In this document: positions 16,113 through 23,743 of the stretch, piece after piece
Numbering within the stretch: position 1 is the first letter of the stretch
Layout of the letters: each line of letters begins with the position of its first letter
Assembly: GCA_016181935.1 (NCBI GenBank)
Contig: JACOYI010000003.1
Coordinates: 1-35,740, forward strand
Length of the DNA stretch: 35,740 nt
Reading direction: 5' to 3'
Source: Candidatus Niyogiibacteriota bacterium
GTDB taxonomy: Bacteria; Patescibacteriota; Minisyncoccia; HO2-45-28
Notes under the pieces: model-generated
Database searches by the model: none
Told to the model about the DNA's origin: nothing
Seen by the model: only the letters and a program-made list of their open reading frames with translations
Made by a program: the position numbers and the translations under genes

Positions 16113-16574
16113 TTACCCCCTTTTCAATGTTCGCCCGATCTCGCGCTCGATGTCGCGCGTGCGGATCTTTTCGCGCTTTTCGTATTTTTTCTTGCCGCGA
16201 ACGAGCGCGATCTCTACTTTGATGAAGCGTCCTTTAGTATAAACCCGAATCGGTATGATTGTCAAGCCGCGCTCCTCGCCTTTGCCGGTAAGGCGCGAAA
16301 TTTCTTTTTTAGAAAGAAGCAATTTCCGCGTTCGCTCTGGGTCGTAGGATGCGGGCGTGTTCTTGGGCTGGTAAGGCGGAATGTCCATCCCTACTATATA
16401 TACCTCATTGCCGCGCGCGAGGACGCGCGAACCGGTGATGGAGCCGCGCTTGGCGCGGAGCGATTTCACTTCGTGCCCCTCCAATTGTAAGCCCGCCTCG
16501 AAGGACTCGAGGATCTCGTAGTCGAAATATGCTTTTTTGTTCTCGATAAGCGCGGTCATAGTGTTATGGTGCAC
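16113..16574 (-). CDS. smpB: SsrA-binding protein SmpB
   Basis: ENKKAYFDYEILESFEAGLQLEGHEVKSLRAKRGSITGSRV; C-terminal GKKKYEKREKIRTRDIEREI. Confidence 0.96.
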   Translation of the reverse strand: MHHNTMTALIENKKAYFDYEILESFEAGLQLEGHEVKSLRAKRGSITGSRVLARGNEVYIVGMDIPPYQPKNTPASYDPERTRKLLLSKKEISRLTGKGEERGLTIIPIRVYTKGRFIKVEIALVRGKKKYEKREKIRTRDIEREIGRTLKRG

Positions 16575-16588
16575 CCTTTTTTGAAAAG

Positions 16589-16614
16589 AAAAAAGCCCGT
16601 GTTGGCGGGCTTAG
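16589..16614 (-). terminator. Terminator after membrane protein gene
   Basis: - strand agcccgccaacacgggctttttt. Confidence 0.7.
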
Positions 16615-17189
16615 TCGAGGTCGTCGATGGTCGAAAGATCCTCAAGAAACAAGTCGAGTTCAGCGTCCGCCTCGGATCGATCGGCGATTGCTGGCTCGGT
16701 TTTCGCATCGGCAGTATTGGGATTTTCTGGTTCGTTGGCGAACAGACTTTCTTCGAATCCCGCAGCAGTCATGAAAAGAACGATTCCGAGTAAAAATGCG
16801 AGCGCACCCCCAAATCCTCCCGCAAATGCGGCGTTTCCGGAGAGACCCATCAGCGAATAGAGGAAAAGGCCCGCTCCTCCGAGGGTGACAGCGCCGGCAA
16901 AGAACGAGGGGTTTATGGCGCGTCTCGGTTGTGTCAGCCCGATTGCGTGTTTTTTTCGCAGCGGTTTTGGGATGAAAGGATTTTCAAACCGTTCACGATA
17001 GGGCGGTTCCCCGAATTTCAAAAAATCCATCGCCCAAGTTTTTTGCTCGTCGAAGTAATCGTCGGGATGGTCGCAAACTTCCATGGCAACGTCCTCGTCC
17101 GTTACTTTTGTCAGCCGCTTATCGGAGGTCACAGATGTTCCTTTCCGGAAAGGTGCCGGTAAATGAAGGCATTTAAGATCCAATGGCAT
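16611..17189 (-). CDS. Hypothetical membrane protein
   Basis: 192-aa ORF with two hydrophobic segments and an acidic C-terminus. Confidence 0.6.
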   Translation of the reverse strand: MPLDLKCLHLPAPFRKGTSVTSDKRLTKVTDEDVAMEVCDHPDDYFDEQKTWAMDFLKFGEPPYRERFENPFIPKPLRKKHAIGLTQPRRAINPSFFAGAVTLGGAGLFLYSLMGLSGNAAFAGGFGGALAFLLGIVLFMTAAGFEESLFANEPENPNTADAKTEPAIADRSEADAELDLFLEDLSTIDDLD

Positions 17190-17260
17190 TCATATCATAA
17201 GAGCGGGTTTGTGTCAAATTTCTTTCTGGAAGACCGTTTTTCCGGTAGAGTATAGGCATC

Positions 17261-18955
17261 ATGATTCGCGATGCCATCTACAAGGAAATCGAGACCATCG
17301 CGCCTTCGGGGGTGCGGTTCACGCTTGAGCGGCCCGAACGCTCCGAATTTGGCGACTATTCGACGAACGTTGCGCTCGGCGCGGCCGAAAAAGAAAGCAA
17401 TCCGCCAGCTGGCGGACCGCGTGAGCTTGCGGACGCCTATGTTGCAAAACTTCGCGCCGCGAAAATCAAAGGCGTCGGCACGATCGAAGTCGCGGGCGCG
17501 GGCTTCATCAATTTTTACTTGCAGGACTCGGTATTCGTGGAGAATCTTGCGCGAATCCTGAAAGAAAAAGACGCCTACGGCCGGAATGCGTCCCATGCGG
17601 GCGAGAAGATCATCATTGAATATACCGATTCAAATCCGTTCAAGGAATTCCATATCGGGCACTTGATGTCGAATGCGGTCGGCGAAGCGGTAGCGCGCCT
17701 TTTTGAGGCGGCTGGTGCCGAGGTCAAACGCGCGAACTATCAGGGCGATATCGGCTTGCATGTGGCGGAGGCGATCTACGCGATGGAACGGCGCAAGATT
17801 TCCATGGCGGGGTTGCGGCTTTGGGGGTCAGCACAGGAACGGATGCGGTTTTTGGGCGCGGCGTACGCGTACGGCAATCAGCAATACGAGAAGGATCCGG
17901 AAGCAAAAGCGGCGATCGAGCGCATCAACAAAGAACTCTACGAGAAAAAAAATCCCGCCGATCGCATCCACAGCCACTATCGGATCGGACGGCAATGGAG
18001 TTTGGATCATTTTGATGCCCTATACGAGCGATTGGGCACCGCATTCGATTTTTATTTTTTTGAATCAGAAACCGCCGCGCCCGGAAAAAAGATCGTTGAG
18101 GAGGGATTGGCGAAAGGTATTTTTGAGCGGAGCGAGGGCGCTGTGATATTCCGCGGGGAAAACCACGGGCTTCATACGCGCGTCTTTTTGAACTCCGAGG
18201 GGTTGCCGATCTATGAGGCGAAAGAGTTGGGACTCGCTCAAATGAAGCAGGAAAAATTTCCGTATGATCATTCGATCACGGTGACCGGCAATGAAATCAT
18301 TGATTATTTTCGGGTCGTACTAAAAGCGATGGAAATGCTCTGGGGCAGGGAGTTCACTCAAAAAATCCGCCATATTCCGCACGGCATGCTGCGCTTGCCC
18401 GAAGGCAAAATGTCGTCGCGCACGGGGAGCATTATTACAGCGGATGCATTACTCGCGGATATTGCCGCAGCGCTTAAGGAAAAGGTTCATGCGAAGATCG
18501 CGGATGCGGTGGCGGTCGGCGCCGTGAAATACTCGATCCTGCGCCAGGCCATCGGCCGCGACATCATGTTCGATTTCGATAAATCGCTGTCGTTTGAAGG
18601 CGATTCGGGGCCGTATCTGCAATACGCGCATGTGCGCGCACATTCGGTGGTGGCAAAGGCGCACGGATTTGGCGTGCGTTCAGGCGTGGATCGCGCCGAT
18701 GCGATCGGGGAGCTCGAAAAAGTTCTTTTCGCATTTCCGGATGTTGTCGAACGGGCGCAAAAAGAATTCTCGCCGCATCACGTGTGCACGTATCTCATCG
18801 AACTCGCGCGCGCGTTCAATCGGTATTATGCCGAGGAACGGATCGCGGACGCGGGTGAACAAGCGGCGTATCGCACGGCGCTTGCGTCGGCGACCGGCAT
18901 CGTTTTGAAAAACGGTCTGCATCTGTTGGGCATCGCCGCACCCGAGAGGATGTAG
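17261..18955 (+). CDS. argS: Arginyl-tRNA synthetase
   Basis: EYTDSNPFKEFHIGHLMSNAVGEA HIGH region; MLRLPEGKMSSRTGSII. Confidence 0.95.
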   Translation: MIRDAIYKEIETIAPSGVRFTLERPERSEFGDYSTNVALGAAEKESNPPAGGPRELADAYVAKLRAAKIKGVGTIEVAGAGFINFYLQDSVFVENLARILKEKDAYGRNASHAGEKIIIEYTDSNPFKEFHIGHLMSNAVGEAVARLFEAAGAEVKRANYQGDIGLHVAEAIYAMERRKISMAGLRLWGSAQERMRFLGAAYAYGNQQYEKDPEAKAAIERINKELYEKKNPADRIHSHYRIGRQWSLDHFDALYERLGTAFDFYFFESETAAPGKKIVEEGLAKGIFERSEGAVIFRGENHGLHTRVFLNSEGLPIYEAKELGLAQMKQEKFPYDHSITVTGNEIIDYFRVVLKAMEMLWGREFTQKIRHIPHGMLRLPEGKMSSRTGSIITADALLADIAAALKEKVHAKIADAVAVGAVKYSILRQAIGRDIMFDFDKSLSFEGDSGPYLQYAHVRAHSVVAKAHGFGVRSGVDRADAIGELEKVLFAFPDVVERAQKEFSPHHVCTYLIELARAFNRYYAEERIADAGEQAAYRTALASATGIVLKNGLHLLGIAAPERM

Positions 18956-18960
18956 TTTTA

Positions 18961-19013
18961 CCTGGGTGTCCAACACCCAAGTAATAAAACCTTACGATGT
19001 CGTAAGGTTTTAT
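18961..19013. repeat. Two tandem hairpins after argS
   Basis: tgggtgt-cca-acaccca and ataaaaccttacg-atgt-cgtaaggttttat (perfect 13-bp arms). Confidence 0.8.
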
Positions 19014-19081
19014 AGAAGGTCTTGCGGCGAACGGTTTTTCGTGCGAATCTTGTGCGGGACGAAAAATACGGGGGCGAATCA

Positions 19082-19471
19082 ATGTTCCTTAAATGGCTCG
19101 TGTATTCCGGCGTTTCATTCATTGGTCTTTTTGCATTCCAGTGGATGCTCTATACGGGCACCGAACTTTCCAAAACGCGCGTGCTTTTCGGTTATGTTTT
19201 TCCGTCGCAATATTTTTTTTGGTTCGCTTGGGCCGCTGTCATGGGGATCGTGCTCATCATTCCAAATTCCGTATCGTTTTATGTGATCGGCCTTGCATAT
19301 AACGAATGGTTCAAAAAGGTATGGATTTTGTCTCTCACGGTTTTTGCGACCAGCGCGATTTCCACGTTTCTGGTTGCGTGGTTGAAATTTTCGGAAGTCC
19401 CGTCCAAGGGGTCGCTTGTGGGGCTCGGGTTCATCATCGCGGGCTCTCTCATCAGCGTTTTCTGGCGGTAA
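19082..19471 (+). CDS. Small membrane protein, about 4 TM segments
   Basis: 130-aa hydrophobic ORF MFLKWLVYSGVSFIGLFAFQWMLYTG... Confidence 0.6.
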   Translation: MFLKWLVYSGVSFIGLFAFQWMLYTGTELSKTRVLFGYVFPSQYFFWFAWAAVMGIVLIIPNSVSFYVIGLAYNEWFKKVWILSLTVFATSAISTFLVAWLKFSEVPSKGSLVGLGFIIAGSLISVFWR

Positions 19472-19577
19472 TGCAAAACAAAAAGCTCATATAGCGATCG
19501 AGCGAAACCCTTGACTGAAAATGGAAAAAGTGCTTTTCTTGAGCAAGATTTTTCAACCCGACTTTTAGGAGGATCGG

Positions 19578-19928
19578 ATGTCGAGGCGAGCGAATGTGGT
19601 TTACGAGCGGAATCGCTATAGGGTTATTCATAAAATCAGCGTTCGTAATCCCACGGAAACGTTTGTCAGCGTTGATGAGTGTGACAACGATGGGTATGTG
19701 TATGATATACGAGGATGGTGGGCGACGACTCGTCCGATCCGGTGGTGGCAATTTTGGCGGATCGGTTTGGAAGACGCCATCGAGAAAGCCCAAAAACTCG
19801 TTGATGCACTTGCCGATGAACGGTGGTTTTCCGTCCAACAGATCGAACAAAAAATGGAAGAACTGAAACTGCGTCAAGAAGCCATTCGAGAGCTTGAGCA
19901 GGAAAGTAACGTTCCGAGGATCGCATAG
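19578..19928 (+). CDS. Hypothetical protein
   Basis: 116-aa ORF with upstream aggagg and downstream hairpin terminator. Confidence 0.55.
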   Translation: MSRRANVVYERNRYRVIHKISVRNPTETFVSVDECDNDGYVYDIRGWWATTRPIRWWQFWRIGLEDAIEKAQKLVDALADERWFSVQQIEQKMEELKLRQEAIRELEQESNVPRIA

Positions 19929-19956
19929 GGCCCCGTTTTACGGGGCTAGTTTTTAT
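19929..19956 (+). terminator. Terminator before ileS
   Basis: gccccgttttacggggc followed by tagttttt. Confidence 0.55.
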
Positions 19957-19983
19957 GCGAAAATGATGGCATAGTTGAGTTTT

Positions 19984-22900
19984 ATGCCGTTTGATTCGAA
20001 CGAAAAACCCCAATCGTTTGCGCAAATAGAAGAGGCGATCCTCGCCTATTGGGAGAAACATAAAATCTTCGAGAAAACGCTGAAACGAACGTTCAGGCGC
20101 CCGCCGTTCGTGTTTTACGAGGGGCCGCCGTACGCGAACGGCAAGCCGGGGATCCATCATGTGGAGGCGCGCGCATTCAAGGATATCATTTTGCGCTACA
20201 AAACCATGCGCGGATTTTTTGTCGCGCGCAAATCCGGCTGGGACACGCACGGCCTTCCCACGGAAATGGAGGTCGAGAAAAAATTGGGCGTCCGCTCAAA
20301 ACGCGAGATAGAAGAAAAGATCGGCATTGAAAAATTCGTCTCGGAAGCCAAGAAAAGCGTATTTTTGTATAAAAATGAATGGGAACGAATGACCAAACGG
20401 ATGGGGTACTGGCTCGATCTGGAGCGCCCCTACATCACGATGACGAACGAGTACATTGAAGGATTGTGGTGGGTGTTTTCGCGGATCGCCAAAAACGGCT
20501 ATCTCTACAAAGATTATAAAGTGCTTCCGTGGTGTCCGCGCTGCGGAACGCCGCTTTCGTCGCACGAATTGGCGCAGGGATACAAGACCGTAAAAGACGA
20601 ATCGGTGTATGTGAAATTCGCGGTGTTGAAACCCGCGGAAAAAGATGCAGTGTCGAGGGAGACGGCATTTCTCAAAGATGCGTATTTTCTGGTCTGGACC
20701 ACGACGCCGTGGACCCTGCCCGGCAATGTCGCGCTCGCGGTCAATCCCAAAGCGCGCTATGTCATCGTCGAAAAATCCGGCGAATTTTTGATCCTTGCAA
20801 AGGACCGCCTGACGGCCATTGAGGGCGGCTATAAAATCGTCAAAGAGGAAACAGGCGACACATTGATCGGGCTTTTGTACGAACCGCTCTACAAATCGCC
20901 GAGTTTGAAAGTGCAGATCTCGAGTTACAAGGTCATCAAAGGCGATTTTGTGACAACGTCCGACGGAACCGGCATCGTGCATATTGCCCCCGCATTCGGC
21001 GCCGACGACCAGCAAGCCGGAAAAGCGGCGGGATTGCCGACGCTTCAAACCACGGATGAGTCGGGAAAAATGAAGACCAAGGGATACGCGTGGGACGGCG
21101 CGTATTTCAAGGACGCCGATCCGATGATCCGGGAAGATTTGCGGCAGCGGAAATTGCTGTATAAAACCGAAACCATTAAGCATGAGTATCCTTTTTGCTG
21201 GCGATGCCGGTCGGCGCTCATGTATTTGGCGCGCGATTCGTGGTTCCTGAAAACAACTGCGGTCAAAAAACGGATGATGGAGGAAAATGCAGAGATCAAC
21301 TGGCAGCCGCCGTTCTTGAAAACCGGCCGTTTCGGCGAATGGCTTGCCGAAAACGTGGATTGGGCGATCTCCCGAGAACGGTATTGGGGGATGCCCCTGC
21401 CGGTGTGGCAATGCAAGCGATGTAACCACGAAACGACGATCGGGTCGCTTGAGGAATTGGATCGCAATGCATTGCCCACGATGACGAGGATCTGGATGCT
21501 GCGCCACGGCGAAGCAAAACACAATGTGAAAAAACTCGTGGGGCCGTGGCGCGCGGGCACGGACGCAAAAAATGATCTGACGCCGAAAGGAAAAAAGCAG
21601 GTTGAAAAAGCCGCCTCATGGCTTGCGGCGGCCGGCGGCGTGGATGTCATTGTGTCCTCCCCCTTGCGGCGCACAAAACAAACGGCCGAAATCGTCTCGG
21701 AAGTATTGGGCGGGGTTCCCATCGAGTTTCGCGCAGGACTCGCTGAATATTCGATCGGCGATCTCGAGGGAATGAAAGAATCGAAAGTCGAAAAAATGTA
21801 TCCGACCACGCGAAAACTCGAGGAGCCGTTTCCCGCGGGCGAGAGTTTGCGGGATGTTCGTGCGCGCATGATGCGGGAATTGAAAGCCGTCGCGTCGGAA
21901 TATGAAGGGAAGCGCGTGCTCATCATTTCTCACGGCGATCCGCTGTGGGTGATGGCGGCGGGGGTGGCGGGGATTCCGGAGGAGCGATACGACCGCGCAT
22001 GGTACCCCAAAACCGGCGAAGTGAAGGGACTCGGATCACATAATTGGCCGTACAACAAAGACGGTGAATTGGATATGCATCGCCCGTATATCGACAAGAT
22101 CATGCTTCGTTGTGAGAAATGTGAAGGCGAGATGCAGAGGATCCGCGAGGTGGCGGATGTGTGGTTCGATTCGGGCTCGATGCCGTATGCGCAAAATCCC
22201 GGATTCTGGAAATCCGCCGATTGGCGGATGCCGGAGGGCAAATTATCGGCGGATGTCCTCGCAAAAGTCATCCCGTATCCCGCCGATTACATTGCGGAAG
22301 CCGTGGACCAGACGCGCGGATGGTTTTATACCCTGCTCGCGGTTTCGGCGCTTTTGGAACTGCCTGCGCCCTACAAAAACGTATTGAGTTTGGGACTTTT
22401 GCTGGATCCGAAGGGCGAAAAAATGTCGAAGTCGCGGGGCAATGTGGTGGAGCCGAAACTGCTTTTTGACCGGTACGGCGCCGATGCCGCGCGGTGGTAT
22501 TTTTATACGGTCAACCAGCCGTGGGATGAAAAGCTGTTCCGCGAATCGGATGTCAGCGAAGCGGGGAAACGTTTTTTGAACATTCTTTGGAATTCGTTTT
22601 TGTACTGGAAAACGTATGCGGTAAAGCCGAAATTCAAAACAATGAAAGCCGCCGTGCGTCCGACAATGCTCCTGAATCAGTGGCTTACGGCACGGACAAT
22701 GAGAACAATTCGGGAAATGGCCGAAGCGCTTGATGCCTATGATGTTACGCGCGCGGCTAGAGCGCTCGAACAATTCGTGACCGAAGATATATCGCATTGG
22801 TATATCCGCCGCATTCGTGAGTCTTTGCGGTTGGGGGACGCAAAAACGCGCGCCCAAATCAGCGCGGTGTTCGGCAGGGCGCTTCTGGATATCGCGCGTC

Positions 22901-23151
22901 TTTCGGCGCCCTTTGTTCCGTTCATTGCCGAACGGATCTACCGCGAAGGCGGAGGCCGGGAAGCAAGCATCCATTTGGAATCATGGCCCAAGGCGCGCGA
23001 ACTTCGTGAAGAAGAAAAAAAATTACTCGAAGCCATGGATGAGGCGCGCCGCATCGTGTCGCTCGCTCTCGAGGCTAGAGCCAAGGCCGGCATCAAGATC
23101 CGCCAGCCGCTCGCGGAGCTTAAAGTAAAATTTAAAAGTGAAAAGAAATAG
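19984..23151 (+). CDS. ileS: Isoleucyl-tRNA synthetase with inserted histidine phosphatase domain
   Basis: PPYANGKPGIHHVEARAFKD (HIGH), DPKGEKMSKSRGN (KMSKS), TTPWTLPGNVALAV; insert with MLRHGEAKHN, SSPLRRTKQTAE, VLIISHGDP. Confidence 0.93.
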   Translation: MPFDSNEKPQSFAQIEEAILAYWEKHKIFEKTLKRTFRRPPFVFYEGPPYANGKPGIHHVEARAFKDIILRYKTMRGFFVARKSGWDTHGLPTEMEVEKKLGVRSKREIEEKIGIEKFVSEAKKSVFLYKNEWERMTKRMGYWLDLERPYITMTNEYIEGLWWVFSRIAKNGYLYKDYKVLPWCPRCGTPLSSHELAQGYKTVKDESVYVKFAVLKPAEKDAVSRETAFLKDAYFLVWTTTPWTLPGNVALAVNPKARYVIVEKSGEFLILAKDRLTAIEGGYKIVKEETGDTLIGLLYEPLYKSPSLKVQISSYKVIKGDFVTTSDGTGIVHIAPAFGADDQQAGKAAGLPTLQTTDESGKMKTKGYAWDGAYFKDADPMIREDLRQRKLLYKTETIKHEYPFCWRCRSALMYLARDSWFLKTTAVKKRMMEENAEINWQPPFLKTGRFGEWLAENVDWAISRERYWGMPLPVWQCKRCNHETTIGSLEELDRNALPTMTRIWMLRHGEAKHNVKKLVGPWRAGTDAKNDLTPKGKKQVEKAASWLAAAGGVDVIVSSPLRRTKQTAEIVSEVLGGVPIEFRAGLAEYSIGDLEGMKESKVEKMYPTTRKLEEPFPAGESLRDVRARMMRELKAVASEYEGKRVLIISHGDPLWVMAAGVAGIPEERYDRAWYPKTGEVKGLGSHNWPYNKDGELDMHRPYIDKIMLRCEKCEGEMQRIREVADVWFDSGSMPYAQNPGFWKSADWRMPEGKLSADVLAKVIPYPADYIAEAVDQTRGWFYTLLAVSALLELPAPYKNVLSLGLLLDPKGEKMSKSRGNVVEPKLLFDRYGADAARWYFYTVNQPWDEKLFRESDVSEAGKRFLNILWNSFLYWKTYAVKPKFKTMKAAVRPTMLLNQWLTARTMRTIREMAEALDAYDVTRAARALEQFVTEDISHWYIRRIRESLRLGDAKTRAQISAVFGRALLDIARLSAPFVPFIAERIYREGGGREASIHLESWPKARELREEEKKLLEAMDEARRIVSLALEARAKAGIKIRQPLAELKVKFKSEKK

Positions 23152-23153
23152 AT

Positions 23154-23426
23154 GTGGAACTTGATACGAAGATCACGCCGGAATTGAAAGAGGAGGGCGA
23201 ATTTCGCGACACGGTGCGCCGGATTCAGGAGGAGCGTAAAAGGGCGAATTTTCGACCCAAAGATAAGATCGTGCTCGTCGCAACGGCGGACGCTTCCGGA
23301 AAAGCATTCCTCTCTCGTCATGCCGACGCATTGAAGCGCGAAGCGAATCTCGCCGAGATCGTGTTTGATGAAAAAGACGCGCCAACAGGACGCCCGCACA
23401 TGCGGTTCGAGTTTACACATGCATAG
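23154..23426 (+). CDS. C-terminal tail of IleRS in a separate frame
   Basis: ELDTKITPELKEEGEFRDTVRRIQEERKRANFRPKDKI resembles the IleRS C-terminal tail; out of frame with the preceding ORF. Confidence 0.7.
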   Translation: MELDTKITPELKEEGEFRDTVRRIQEERKRANFRPKDKIVLVATADASGKAFLSRHADALKREANLAEIVFDEKDAPTGRPHMRFEFTHA

Positions 23427-23717
23427 CGTGCATCACGCCGAGGGTATTATTCTTGCAGCATCCGACACGGGCGAAGCCGACCGGATGTACACGATCTATA
23501 CAAAGGACCACGGCAACTCATTGCGGGGCAGGAGCGGGATGCGGCATTGTGGGATGTCATCTATTCCGCGTTTCGGGTTTTGGGCGCGGTGGACGCATTG
23601 CCGCCGGATTTCGAACATCAATTCAAGGCGCGACTTCTTCATCGGTTGGGGTATTTGGATAACGAAAACGCCGATGCGACGGCCATCGAGGAGGCGCTTT
23701 CCGCGAGCCAGCTTTAA
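23419..23717 (+). pseudogene. recO: RecO remnant (N- and C-terminal pieces in different frames)
   Basis: N-terminal MHSVHHAEGIILAASDTGEADRMYTIYTKDHG is RecO-like; a RecO C-terminal-like LGAVDALPPDFEHQFKARLLHRLGYLDNENADATAIEEALSASQL follows in another frame; middle region missing. Confidence 0.55.
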
Positions 23718-23743
23718 CAGGCGGGCTGTGGTAAAATAAAAGA

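Noticed and set aside
16086-16490. 134-aa + strand ORF
   Set aside because: Antisense to smpB.
20296-21522. 408-aa ORF on - strand inside ileS
   Set aside because: Antisense shadow of a well-supported IleRS; no recognisable motifs.
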